A DNA stretch of 64,000 nucleotides from Eunapius fragilis (GCA_963681505.1 OY811978.1:7862262-7926261); one strand, 5' to 3'; counted from the stretch's first letter, positions 1-24,298 are shown. The notes: generated by a model from the sequence alone, not told the origin. Numbers and translations: made by a program.

Positions 1-404
1 TATCTAAAGGCCAATGATTCACTCACTTGTTTTTGGTACACTGCTAAATTGCATTGAACAATTTAGTATATATCCAAGGATCTAACTAACAAGTCAAGAC
101 TAAGAAACTGTTACGGCTAGCTTATGTTTTGCAAACAATACTGTACATTAATCTGAACAGGTGTATCTATCATGATCATATCCTCAATATCAATTTGTTC
201 AATTTTAAGTAGCAGATGCATCTAGAACAAGCGAGATCATCATTTGGCCTTGGAGAAGTAGTAAGCTTGTGATGGTCATTCTCCCTCACACATGCATTTC
301 CATGTCCTTCATACAAGTATTCCTTATAAAGTCATCTTTCATTTCCTGTCAAAAATAGCAATTGTGGCTGACAATAGATTTCCTTCAGTTCTTACTAGTG
401 ACCA

Positions 405-482
<78 letters not shown>

Positions 483-495
483 AATATAAAACCTC
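1..495. other. Spacer 3' of the EXS gene, with a (CA)n run
   Basis: No coding region recognised. The stretch is AT-rich and ends in a (CA)n microsatellite at about 407-480, directly beyond the stop codon of the EXS gene. I saw no RNA gene. Confidence 0.6.
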
Positions 496-1980
496 CTACT
501 TGGAATCTGGAATTGAATGTGAAACCTGTTCCAACTCAACCCTGAAGAAGTTCCACACAAATCGCCTAAAAATCTCTGCTACTGCAAGGGTTGTATACAG
601 TAAATCAGAGTCTTTCCACCACAGTAAAACCACCGTCAACTTCACTGTCCAAGTGAATCGAAGCAAGAAATTCAAGACCATAGCAAAGTAATAGTAGCAC
701 TTGCGTCTGTAGAGTCGGTGGGGTCTGAGGGAGAAGTTGGCATCAACCATCCCCCAGTCAAAGTAGATGTCCCACACAAAGGTGTACATGGCGTTGACAA
801 GGGAGGACAGAACCAAGCAGGCCACAACCCAGCCTGTGTCCAGAAAGCCCAGGGACATCACGCTGGTTCCGCGGGGCACCCAGACTGAGAACAGCGCAGC
901 AAAGAACACCACAGGGAAGGTGGTGCAGTACTTGGCCGCGTTGAAGAGGTGCCTTCCATTCCCTGTGTCGTAGAAACTCCTCAGGCATTGCAGGAAGCGC
1001 CACAGGGCGGGGAGGCAGGAGAGGATAGGCCGCACCCCGCTGCCGCTGGACATGCAGGCCTCCAGCGGCGTCGGGTCCGCGGCTGCGCTGGATCCGGAGA
1101 TGCAGGTGATGTAGTGAAGGTCCAACAAGATGGCGGCGGTACTGCAGAGCTGGTCGGCGAACCAGAAGTCCCCGAAGTGCACGTAGTACAGAGGGGAGAG
1201 GAAGACGCGTCCCAACATGACGAGGAAGGCGACGCGACCCTTCCTTAGGAAGGCGTTCAGAGGGTTGACAACGAAGAGGAGCAGCGAGGCCCACATGATC
1301 CCTGACACCAACTGCAGCGGGAGGTTGACTGAAATGGCGTGGCAGAACAAATAGAGGCCTATCAGCACCGCGTACAGGTAACTGAACAGCCCGGCCACGC
1401 TGAAGAAGTAGTGCGGCGTGGGCAGTGAACTGTACGAAAAGTCGAACATTGCTACGTAGTCTATGCTCGCCGAAATCCAACCGGCCATATTGATGCCTAT
1501 TAAATAGACAAAGGTAACCACCATTAGCGGACCGCGCACCAAACGCAGCAGGATGGTCCAAGCGGCATCGTTGTAAGCCCAACTAGGGTACACCACCATG
1601 GCCCACGCTGACAGTAGCAGGGAAAACTGAAGAATGACGACCCAGCTCATATTGTTGTAGCGGAGCTGGTCCGTAATGGTGCCTTCGAACTGGCCACGAC
1701 CTCTTGGGTCTATGCGTATCTCTTTTGCCCTCTGACGCTTTTGCAGCTCTATGTCAGGGTGGCCGTGGTAAGGGATGGGGTGGCTGCTGTCTGAGCTATC
1801 TTTATTTGCCAGGGCAAGAGCCGAAGCGTTCATCTCATGAGACGTAAACAAGTCTCTGTCAAATTGTAACCGTGTGGGCGTTCCAGAAGACGCGTAATAA
1901 AAAACATTGGGGGCTGTGTTTGTACTGGTACTTTCTTGAGAGGTGAACTGATGGTTTTCATCTACCGCCTCATAATTCAT
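496..1980 (-). CDS. EXS-domain multi-pass membrane protein (XPR1/ERD1-like, no SPX domain)
   Basis: An intronless frame of 494 codons. I chose the ATG at 1980; the frame stays open a little further upstream, but only a GTG lies there. About 110 polar N-terminal residues are followed by at least six hydrophobic segments from about residue 115. The C-terminal half has the EXS signature: a FYDTGNGRHLFNAAKY block like the XPR1 segment, then a WDIYFDWGM block and a charged R-P-H-R-L-Y-R-R-K turn. XPR1 exports phosphate and has an N-terminal SPX sensor; yeast Erd1 is EXS-only and recycles phosphate from the Golgi. This protein has no SPX domain, so an Erd1-like internal membrane role is the closer analogy, by inference. 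It lies downstream of DCAF8 on the same strand. The lack of introns contrasts with its neighbours and could mean an old retrocopy. Confidence 0.85.
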   Translation of the reverse strand: MNYEAVDENHQFTSQESTSTNTAPNVFYYASSGTPTRLQFDRDLFTSHEMNASALALANKDSSDSSHPIPYHGHPDIELQKRQRAKEIRIDPRGRGQFEGTITDQLRYNNMSWVVILQFSLLLSAWAMVVYPSWAYNDAAWTILLRLVRGPLMVVTFVYLIGINMAGWISASIDYVAMFDFSYSSLPTPHYFFSVAGLFSYLYAVLIGLYLFCHAISVNLPLQLVSGIMWASLLLFVVNPLNAFLRKGRVAFLVMLGRVFLSPLYYVHFGDFWFADQLCSTAAILLDLHYITCISGSSAAADPTPLEACMSSGSGVRPILSCLPALWRFLQCLRSFYDTGNGRHLFNAAKYCTTFPVVFFAALFSVWVPRGTSVMSLGFLDTGWVVACLVLSSLVNAMYTFVWDIYFDWGMVDANFSLRPHRLYRRKCYYYFAMVLNFLLRFTWTVKLTVVLLWWKDSDLLYTTLAVAEIFRRFVWNFFRVELEQVSHSIPDSK

Positions 1981-2510
1981 CCGCTCCCGAGCATACAAAA
2001 CTTCTGGCGAGTACACGCTCTCAGTTCAACCTCGCGAAGGAGGTGACTAAATTAATACCTATAACTTGAAAATAAGTAAGGTGCGCTATTTTTGGAGTTG
2101 TTGTGCCAATTTTCTATAAAAAGGTGCATTAGTTACAGTGGTAACCCATGCTGCGAATTGTAATATTCTAACATATAAAGTAATCTACACAAGTACCAAC
2201 TTCAAGGGTCAAATACATGCAATAGCATGCATATGAAGACAGAAGTTGCAAGCAAATGTGATCAGGCTTACACACACTTGCAGCCAGTCAATAAAATACA
2301 ATTACAAAAAAAAAAAAAAAAAAAAAAAAAAGGATGGTCAAATATCTGATGTTCGAACAAAAAAAAAAGATTGCCAGATAACAAAAGACATTTGTAAGAT
2401 CCCACATGACAAAGATAGATCAACCATGACAAACAAGGATGGATGTAAAAGAACACAACTGATTCGATACACACACAGTTTTTGAGGGTAGGTGGGTGAG
2501 AGGGGCGTGG
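1981..2510. other. Spacer between DCAF8 and the EXS gene
   Basis: This 530-bp stretch must hold the DCAF8 3' UTR and the EXS promoter, both read on the minus strand. The only striking feature is an A run at about 2306-2331. No canonical AATAAA in minus orientation was seen just beyond the DCAF8 stop. Confidence 0.5.
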
Positions 2511-13202
<10,692 letters not shown>

Positions 13203-13629
13203 AGCTCACGTGGACTGTTAGTCCAAAAATAATTAAAAGAATTGTCCTTGGGCACCTAGGGGAAAAAAACCGAACACCAAATCAGGGCATGTTGGCATTG
13301 GCTGCGTGCATTTGCGCGTTACAGAATGTCTCCAAATTTGCACACGGACACAACAAGTGTCGAACAATACAGATACAAATTTATGACCGATTACTGTTAA
13401 TAATGTGGCGTATACAAAACTTGGACGACGGCTTTCTCAGGTACTAGCTGAGATAATCTCTGGCACTAGTACCTGTCCCACTTACCTGCAGCGCGGTAAT
13501 AAATTTGCTTCAGACGAAAACAACAAATTATTAAAACAAAAAAATCACACGTATTGTTACCACGTGATCATGGTGGTAAACAATTGCAAAATGGGCGTGA
13601 TATGATTATTAATAAACATTATTTGAAAG
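13203..13629. promoter_or_regulatory. Shared DCAF8/XRCC1 head-to-head promoter
   Basis: The ATG codons of DCAF8 (minus) and XRCC1 (plus) lie 427 bp apart, facing away from each other. The spacer has no minisatellite, unlike the introns on both sides. No TATA box in a clear position was seen. A CACGTG E-box lies near 13560. A bidirectional promoter is inferred from layout only. Confidence 0.6.
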
Positions 13630-16600
13630 ATGCCAGCTATTAAACTACTGCATGTCTGCTCCTCAAGCAGTGAAGACCCCGTGAGTCAAAAATTCATATT
13701 GCACACCGATATCTTTACCACCCACATTTGTGCACGCAAAGAACCATCCGGCAAGCAACCTCCTGAATTCGGATACGTACAGAAAGTGGGCGTGCGCTAA
13801 CTGTGGTGAAAAACAAGCAATTGTTGTCTTGCAGGTTACTGCAATTGTGTGCAACTTTTGTGATTTAACTTTTACCCTTTGTTGTGTCGAAGTTGGAGAA
13901 ATCCACAAATATTCATGCTATTGACATAGGTGAGTTAAAAATTAAAAAGTACATGACATCACATGACATCACAAATGCAAACCCAGGGGCGTATAATTAG
14001 GCATAATTATTTTCAACCCAGGGAACAATGGGAGTGCATTCATTGAAGTGTTGGCTGGCAGATCTACAAGTCCAGATGAGTATCAGGTGAGCTAGCCCTA
14101 CATGTATTTAATGAACCCCCTTTCCCCATCATACCTTAAATGGCAGGTACCAATGTAAGACCATACCAGTATTTAGACAGTTCATTAATATTCATAACCA
14201 TAATAATCGAGCCACGCCCATCAAGCTAACTCGTATCTTAATGACAGGTTCTCCTGGTGAGCTCAGCCTTTATGTCGCCTGCAGACAGTAAGTCGTGGAC
14301 CAACATCAATCGCGTCCGCATGTTTGGTAAGTGCAGGTGTCTGCGATTTAGTATGCACGAGTTTTACCGTGCTTGCACACATGTGGTGTATCCAGCATAC
14401 TTCCTCTACACACCCAAGCATCCAGCATACTTCCTCTACACACCCATGCATCCAGCATACTTCCTCTACACACCCATGCATCCAGCATACTTCCTCTACA
14501 CACCCAAGCATCCAGCATACTTCCTCTAGCATCACACACATGCATCCAGCATACTTCCTCTAGCATCACACCCATGCATCCAGCATACTTCCTCTACACA
14601 CCCAAGCATCCAACATACTTCCTCTGGCATCACACCCATGCATCCAGCATACTTCCTCCAGCATCACACCCATGCATCCAGCATACTTCCTCTAGCATCA
14701 CACACATGCATCCAGCATACTTCCTCTAGCATCACACCCATGCATCCAGCATACTTCCTCTACACACCCAAGCATCCAGCATACTTCCTCTGGCATCACA
14801 CCCAAGCATCCAGCATACTTCCTCTAGCATCACACACAAGCATCCAGCATACTTCCCCTAGCATCACACCCAAGCATCCAGCATACTTCCTCTAGCATCA
14901 CACCCATGGCATACTTTCTCTAGCATCACACCCAAGCATCCAGCATACTTCCTCCAGCATCACACACATGCATCCAGCATACTTCCTCTAGCATCACACA
15001 CATGCATCCAGCATACTTCCTCTAGCATCACACACAAGCATCCAGCATACATCCTCTGGCATCACACCCAAGCATCCAGCATACTTTCTCTAGCATCACA
15101 CCCAAGCATCCAGCATACTTCCTCTAGCATCACACCCATGCACCCAGCATACTTCCTCTAGCATCACACACAAGCATCCAGCATACATCCTCTGGCATCA
15201 CACCCAAGCATCCAGCATACTTCCTCTAGCATCACACACATGCATCCAGCATACTTCCTCTAGCATCACACACAAGCATCCAGCATACTTCCTCCAACAT
15301 CACACACAAGCATCCAGCATACTTCCTCTAGCATCACACACATGCATCCAGCATACTTCCTCTAGCATCACACACTGCACACCATAACTCCCCTAATCAT
15401 CTGTCGTCCTACCCACCATTGCTTCCTTCGCCATCTGCCATCCCTCTACCATCCTTTAGCGCACCATAGCTCCTCGTAGCAGTGCATCATACACCATAGC
15501 TCCCCGTAGCAGTGCATCATACACCATAGCTCCTCGTAGCAGTGCATCATGCACCATAGCTCCTCGTAGCAGTGCATCATACACCATAGCTCTTCGTAGC
15601 AGTGCATCATGCACCATAGCTCCCCGTAGCAGTGCATCATGCACCATAGCTCCCCGTAGCAGTGCATCATACACCATAGCTCCTCATAGCAGTGCATCAT
15701 GCACCATAGCTCCTCGTAGCAGTGCATCATGCACCATAGCTCCCCGTAGCAGTGCATCATGCACCATAGCTCCTCGTAGCAGTGCATCATACACCATAGC
15801 TCCTCATAGCAGTGCATCATGCACCATAGCTCCTCGTAGCAGTGCATCATACACCATAGCTCCTCGTAGCAGTGCGTCATGCACCATAGCTCCTCGTAGC
15901 AGTGCATCATACACCATAGCTCCTCGTAGCAGTGCATCATACACCATAGCTCCTCGTAGCAGTGCATCATACACCATAGCTCCTCGTAGCAGTGCGTCAT
16001 GCACCATAGCTCCCCGTAGCAGGGTGCGTCATACACCATAGCTCCTCGTAGCAGTGCATCATACACCATAGCTCCTCGTAGCAGTGCATCATACACCATA
16101 GCTCCTCGTAGCAGTGCATCATACACCATAGCTCCCCGTAGCAGTGCATCATACACCATAGCTCCTCGTAGCAGGGTGCGTCATACACCATAGCTCCTCG
16201 TAGCAGTGCATCATACACCATAGCTCCTCGTAGCAGTGCATCATACACCATAGCTCCTCGTAGCAGTGCGTCATGCACCATAGCTCCCCGTAGCAGGGTG
16301 CGTCATACACCATAGCTCCTCGTAGCAGTGCGTCATGCACCATAGCTCCCCGTAGCAGGGTGCGTCATACACCATAGCTCCTCGCAGCAGTGCATCATAC
16401 ACCATAGCTCCTCGTAGCAGTGCATCATGCACCATAGCTCCTCGTAGCAGTGCATCATACACCATAGCTCCCCGTAGCAGTGCATCATACACCATAGCTC
16501 CTCGTAGCAGTGCATCATTCACCATAGCTCCTCGTAGCAGTGCATCATACACCATAGCTCCTCGTAGCAGTGCATCATACACCATAGCTCCTCGTAGCAG

Positions 16601-19600
16601 TGCATCATACACCATAGCTCCTCGTAACAGTGCATCATACACCATAGCTCCTCGTAGCAGTGCATCATACACCATAGCTCCTCGTAGCAGTGCATCATAC
16701 ATCATAGCTCCTCGTAGCAGTGCATCATACACCATAGCTCCTCGTAGCAGTGCATCATGCACCATAGCTCCTCGTAGCAGTGCATCATACACCATAGCTC
16801 CTCGTAGCAGTGCATCATACACCATAGCTCCTCGTAGCAGTGCATCATACACCATAGCTCCTTGTAGCAGTGCATCATACACCATAGCTCCTCGTAGCAG
16901 TGCATCATACACCATAGCTCCTCGTAGCAGTGCGTCATGCACCATAGCTCCTCGCAGCAGTGCGTCATGCACCATAGCTCCTCGTAGCAGTGCGTCATAC
17001 ACCATAGCTCCTCGTAGCAGTGCGTCATGCACCATAGCTCCTCGTAGCAGTGCATCATACACCATAGCTCCTCGTAGCAGTGCGTCATGCACCATAGCTC
17101 CTCGCAGCAGTGCGTCATGCACCATAGCTCCTCGTAGCAGTGCGTCATACACCATAGCTCCTCGTAGCAGTGCATCATACACCATAGCTCCTCGTAGCAG
17201 TGCATCATGCACCATAGCTCCTCGTAGCAGTGCATCATACACCATAGCTCCTTGTAGCAGTGCATCATACACCATAGCTCCTCGTAGCAGTGCATCATGC
17301 ACCATAGCTCCCCGTAGCAGTGCATCATACACCATAGCTCTCCGTAGCAGTGCGTCATGCACCATAGCTCCTCGTAGCAGTGCATCATACACCATAGCTC
17401 CTCGTAGCAGTGCGTCATGCACCATAGCTCCTCGTAGCAGTGCATCATACACCATAGCTCCTCGTAGCAGTGCGTCATGCACCATAGCTCCTCGTAGCAG
17501 TGCGTCATGCACCATAGCTCCCCTAGCAGTGCATCATGCACCATAGCTCCTCGTAGCAGTGCATCATGCACCATAGCTCCTCGTAGCAGTGCATCGTGCA
17601 CCATAGCTCCTCGTAGCAGTGCGTCATACACCATAGCTCCTCGTAGCAGTGCATCATGCACCATAGCTCCTCGTAGCAGTGCGTCATACACCATAGCTCT
17701 CATTACAAAACCAGAAGGTTCGTGAAGAAAAATAATGTGTCAAGGATTCAAATGTTAACTGATAAATAATGAGAAGGGTGGAAGAGGGAGGGATCAGGTG
17801 GTGAAGAAAACGTTAGTGATTGGTGGTACACATGTAACACACACAACTGAAGAGCAGACCATTTGTTGCAGGCAAGGACAAACTGTGCAAAGGCATAACA
17901 GAGCAGAAGTGGGACAGAGTAAAAATAGTTTGTACACAGCCATACAACAAGGTGAGTGACCCTTGGTTGTCTGCCGAGCTCACGTTGTTAGCCCCCATGT
18001 AAGTCATGTGAGATGTCACATGTCACGTGGGCCGCTCCTGTGATGTACCATGTGATCCACTGCCATCCCCCTCGATGGAAATGTGATCGGACATGTGATC
18101 CACTGCCATCCCCCTCGATGGACATGTGATCGGACATGTGATTCACTGCCATCCCCCTCGATGGACATGTGATCAGACATGTGATCCACTGCCATCCCCC
18201 TCGATGGACATGTGATCAGACATGTGATCCACTGCCATCCTCCTTGATGGACATGTGATCGGACATGTGATCCACTGCCATCCCCCTCGATGGACATGTG
18301 ATCGGACATGTGATCCACTGCCATCCTCCTCGATGGACATGTGATCAGACATGTGATCCACTGCCATCCCCCTCGATGGACATGTGATCAGACATGTGAT
18401 CCACTGCCATCCTCCTCGATGGACATGTGATCGGACATGTGATCCATTGCTATCCCCCCCCCCCCCCCCCCCCTCAATGGACATGTGATCATTGATGCAT
18501 TACTTAAAATTATGTTATGCAGAGGGTTTGACTGCACCTATCATCTATTGTGTAAGAATGATACACCCGTATAAGGATGATACACCCATATATGGCAGGT
18601 ACACCCATATAAGGATGGTACACCCTCATTTTCAGCACAGCACGCACCTTTTGCATTAAAATGTACCACAGTTATAAAGCACGCAATCTCCATACACATA
18701 TCTTTATGCACATACATTACATACATACGCACACATACAACATACACTATGCGCGTAAACACATACCTACATGCGCATTACAATTTTGGCACTACAGACA
18801 GAGAAATACGGACTTACGTTTGTCAAGTTTCACTCCCAGCCGGAAGAAGGCGGAGGAGATGTGGTTTCGGAAGAGGGCATGATTGGTGCATTCAAACTGC
18901 GTGAAGAGGTCAAGGACCTCCCGCCTGGGAGCTTCTTCTTTCGAAAAGAGCAGCAGGACAAAGAGGGAAAGCAGGTCAAGCCTGCCGTCACTGCGGCTGC
19001 CCAGGCCAGAATGGCCAGTGCAGCTGCACTTAAGGATGACGCTACAGGCCCTCCAGTCGTTGCCAAGGTGCCATCGCCGGCTGTGTCAAGTCCTACCGCT
19101 GCCAAGGGTGTGGTCTCGCGTTCACCGGTAAAGGGTGTGGTCTCAAGTTCAGCTGCTTGCACAGATGTTGAGCACAGATTGAAGATAGACAAGCCATCAG
19201 TCAAGGTGAGGTAGGGTAGGGGAGGGGGTGGAGGTGGGAGGTTACTTAACTGTCACCTCTTGTCACTGTTGTATGGGTGTAAACTGGTCCCTCCCCCCAC
19301 CCCTGCCCCCTGGCCCCTCCCTCCCAATATAGGAGCTAGTCAAAGACAAGCCACCTCCAGCCAAGAAGGCCAAAGGTGACCTCTTCCTCTTTCTGCATTG
19401 TTTTGTTGTTGACGTTGTCCTGGTTGTTCTTTGGTATGACATCTGTGCAGTGGAGGGTAACACTACGTCCAGGGACCACCTCCCTCTTGTGGAAATTATG
19501 GTACGATTGTTCAGTGGAAGGAAATTAATAATATCATACAGATTTGTGTGGCATCATGTATCTACAATAAATATATTATTACAATTTCGGCACATTATAA

Positions 19601-20648
19601 TAATTGCTGCAATACATGCATGTGTGTGTTTGTGTATGTGATTTTTATGCATGCCAAGTATTTATTTATTACCTGCAAATGTTAACAAAATCATCATTTG
19701 TAATTACTTCCACCACCTCGCATAGGCGTCCGCTCAGAGTTTTCCAGGGGGGGGCAAAACCAAACCAGGGGGAAGGTGCGGGAGGGGGATGTGCCCCCTC
19801 CCACGCGAAGCGCGAAAGCTTTCAGTGTTATTCAGTTTTATAAGTATCGATCATGCTGTTATATCAATGAATATTAATTAGTTTGGGTATGCCAGGGGGG
19901 GGCAAATGCCCCCCCTTGCCCCAATGAGCGGACGCCTATGCACCTCGTATTATCACCTTCCCTCATCACCTCCACCACCTCTTGTCCTCACCTTCCCTCA
20001 TCACCTCCACCACCTCTTGTCCTCACCTTCCCTCATCACCTCACCACCTCTTGTCCTCACCTCTCATCACCTCCACCACCTCTTGTCCTCACCTTCCCTC
20101 ATCACCTCCACCACCTCTTGTTCTCACCTTCCCTCATCACTCCACCACCTCTTGTCCTCACCTTCTCTCATCACCTCCACCACCTCTTGTTCTCACCTTC
20201 TCTCATCACCTCCACCACCTCTTGTTCTCACCTTCCCTCATCACCTCCACCACCTCTTGTCCTCACCTTCTCTCATCACCTCCACCACCTCTTGTCCTCA
20301 CCTTCCCTCATCACCTCCACCACCTCTTGTCCTCACCTTCCCTCATCACATCACCACCTCTTGTCCTCACCTTCCCTCATCACCTCCACCACCTCATGTC
20401 CTCACCTTCCCTCATCACCTCCACCACCTCTTGTCCTCACCTTCCCTCATCACCTCCACCACCTCTTGTCCTCACCTTCCCTCATCACCTCCACCACCTC
20501 TTGTCCTCACCTTCCCTCATCACCTCCACCACCTCTTGTCCTCACCTTCCCTCATCACCTCCACCACCTCTTGTCCTCACTTTCCCTCACCACCTCACCA
20601 CCTCTTGTCCTCACCTTCCCTCATCACCTCCACCATCTCTTGTCCTCA

Positions 20649-20703
<55 letters not shown>

Positions 20704-21741
20704 GGTTATTGTTACTTTGTAGCGTGGAGTGGTGTTCGTCCTTAGTGGTTTCAAGAATCCTTATCGAACTGAACTGAGGGACAAGGCTATTGCAATGGGT
20801 GCCCGTTATGAAGGGGACTGGGGACCAGGCTGTACACACTTGATGTGAGACATACCACAGTAACCATTTATGTGTGTTGATGACCCATTCATTGTCTATA
20901 CACAGATGTGCCTTTTCAAACACACCCAAGTTCAGTCAAGTTAAAGGTACTTGTTACTATAGCGATGTCATAAGAAATGACGTATGTGTGTATCGAATAG
21001 CCCAAGATGGTCTTATTGTGAAAAAGGAGTGGATTCTGGAGTGCCATAGAACTAAGCAACGACTGCCGGCGAAACAGTATGTCACTGATATTGTAACGGC
21101 AATGATGGAGCAATGTATTAGCCACACACACACACAGCAAAAGATGCCGCCATCACATGCACACACCCATGCATGTACATTACCAACCCTGTGTGTACTT
21201 AACCCCATTCTTGTATGTGTGCAGTAGTGCCTCTGTACTTAGAGGTGCCAAAGGGGGTAAATGAGGAGGGGGGAGGGGGGAGGGGGAGGGGGGAGGGAGA
21301 GGGGGGGGAGGGGGAGGAGGGGGAGGGGGAGGGGGAGGGGGGGGAGGGGGGAGGGGGGAGTTTGTAGCAAGCTGCTAATGCAATTGAATTTGCCAGGCAA
21401 TACTGTACTAACCCGGGCAGGAGCAAGGGTGGGTATGTTAGAACACCCCCTACCCCTCACCCACCTCCAGCCCCTTCCAAGCCCCCCTCCACCCAAGCCA
21501 GCTCTTATGAATAGACATGAGCACACCAGGTGGACAAATATGTACAGGGTGGTATGCATCAACACAGGGATATATATATATATATATATTAAACCCGTCA
21601 AGAGCCTAATGGAGAAACCCCAAGTGGGAGAAAATATGCTTTAAAAAATCCATACAAAAATAAATAGCACACCAACCCCAATAGCCAGCAGCTGTTCACT
21701 TGATCTGCTAGTGAATGGTGTGAGAGGAGGGGTATGCTTGT

Positions 21742-21781
<40 letters not shown>

Positions 21782-23709
21782 ACACATACACACACACACA
21801 TACACACACACATGATCAATGGACAGCAATAAGTTAAGAGACATGTAGTATGCAGATAGTGAATACATTTGATTTTATATGTGGGTCCCACCTCTGGTAC
21901 CTTGTGTCATTCCTGCCATGTTCTAATAGAAGCTCATATTCACATGTTAGAAAATATGTTTCTACCTAGCCAGACCTATTAGTCTCTTCACCCCGGAACT
22001 CTTCATCCAGACCTAACTCCACCTCAGACCCATTTTTTTTGGGAAATATCAGTCTAATGCAGTGCAGTTCATGTGTGAAATGTTGGTTTAAGGAAATGTT
22101 GTGTTCCATTTCATTTTCAGTACCTTGAAAGTGGGTCATTTATCCATTCACCCTTGTGCTGCCATATGTATGTGTGCTTCCCCACAATACACATTCCTTG
22201 ACTACCATGTGGTCATCTACTGCACAGCACACATTCCTTGACTACCAAGAAACGACAGCAAGCAGGTGCTTTGCTCAAGGCGATTACTATTGCCTGGCTC
22301 TCTATTTTCAGATTCCGGCTATCAAGTGGAAGTGGTGGCAGCGAATCAGAAGATGAACGTTACGACAAGGAAGAGGAGAAAATATTCCAAAAGGAAAAGC
22401 GGAATGAAGGGGCTTCCACTACAGACAGTGACCAAGGGGCTTCCACTACAGACAGAGACCAAGGGGTTTCCACTACAGACAGAGACCAAGGGGCTTCCAC
22501 TACAGGCAGAGACCAAGGGGACGCCATTACAGAAAAAGACCAAGGGGACGCCATTACAGAGAGAGACCAAGGGGACGCCATTACAGACAGAGACCAAGAA
22601 AATGCCCAACCAGGAAGTGAGTGCTGATAAGGAACATTAAGAATGGGGAAGTCAAGGCAGTGGAAGGAGGGGAGGAGGGAGGAAGGGCGGAGGGAGGAGG
22701 GAGAAGGGAGGAGGGAGGAAGGGAGGAGGGAGGAAGGGAGGAAGGGAGGAGGGAGGAAGGGAGGAGGGAGGAAGGGAGGAAGGGAGGAAGGAGGAAGGGA
22801 GGAGGAGGAAGGGAGGAGGAGGAAGGGATACAAGTGTAGAGATAGGATAGAGAGGAAGAGGAAGGGGATACAAGTGTAGAGGTTTGTTCTTGTGCCCTCA
22901 GCCTCGGTTGCCTGTCAACCAGTGGAGGAGACACCAACTGTACCATGTGTCGAGGATGATGATCCGTATGGTGGCTCCACTGATGAGGAAATGGAAGAAG
23001 GTGAGGGGAAATGATATACTAATGGGAGGTGCACCAGGGAAGGTCATGTGAAGGGTGCACCAGGGAAGGTCATGTGAAGGGTGCACCAGGGAAGGTCATG
23101 TGAAGGGTGCACCAGGGAAGGTCATGTGAAGGGTGCACCAGGGAAGGTCATGTGAAGGGTGATGTGAGAGCAGGACGGGAGAGGGGGGAGGTCACTCCTA
23201 ATCACTCTAATGTCCAGTCAGTCACTCCTAATTCCCCTAACCTAATATCCACCTAGACAATTTCAGGCATGTATCTCTTCTTAGATTGAATGTAACTAAT
23301 GTCCATTATGTCTCCATTATAACAATGGGTGTGTGCTGCCTGGACTATTTCTTGAGATCTGTAGGGAGGGGAGGAGAGGGAGGGAGGGAGAGGAGGAGAG
23401 GGAGGGAGGGAAGGGTAATGAAATATTGTATTTCCAGTTTGTGATGGGGCAAGGAACGAGAATAACTGCATGAGTTGCCACTGGTATAGCCACTGATATA
23501 CATGTAGTGTGCCAATAATTTACTATGTTCTGCACATACACACATGCACACACACACACACACACACACACATGCATTTCTGTCCTAACCATCTCCTCCT
23601 TTGGTGTGTATCACATACTGGACTGGTATCTTATTAATAATCATATCAAAACCTGCAATACCCTCAGAAGATAACACAGATGAAGAAATTGAGAGGCAAG
23701 CATTAGTTT

Positions 23710-23741
<32 letters not shown>

Positions 23742-24221
23742 TTGCATGTTTGGGATCCAGCTTATGTTTTGTGGTTACAACTACATCCTGTTGTGATTGT
23801 GATAAGATATGCCTTAGGGTGTGTGTGTTTTGTGTGTGTGTGTGTGTGTGTGTGTGTTTGTGATACCCTGTGAGTCATTCTCATTTCTGTTTGACCAGTG
23901 TCATGGGCACGTAATGTAGCAGAGGAAGAGACCTGCTCGTGTTACGGGAAAGCAGTCGTGTCAGGTGGCACGTTGTGCAATGTTCCTTTAATTGCCCACC
24001 ACATCTGGTGACAGTGGTAATATAATCATGTCCTCACACATTCCATTAGGTTAGGTTAATTGTCAGGTTTTTTTTTTACTTTTGTGTCTGCTCTCTCAAT
24101 GAGCAGCACTAACATAACAGGTAGACTTCATCTTTGTTGTCTGCATCTCAAATATGAATAATGTATTAGTAATACAACAACATCTAAGCCATATTCATTT
24201 TTAGTTCGCTGGCAACAAGTG

Positions 24222-24298
<77 letters not shown>

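Noticed and set aside
758-1582. 274-codon minus-strand frame overlapping the EXS gene
   Set aside because: Shadow frame: no membrane segments or family motifs, whereas the overlapping frame has the full EXS pattern.
15446-17703. Very long open frames on the minus strand (over 400 codons)
   Set aside because: They are translations of the 30-bp minisatellite; the unit is a multiple of three without a stop in several frames. They lie inside XRCC1 intron 5.
19906-20777. Three overlapping plus-strand frames of 246-279 codons
   Set aside because: 35-bp pyrimidine minisatellite open in all three frames; only the last part, from 20723, is XRCC1 exon 10.
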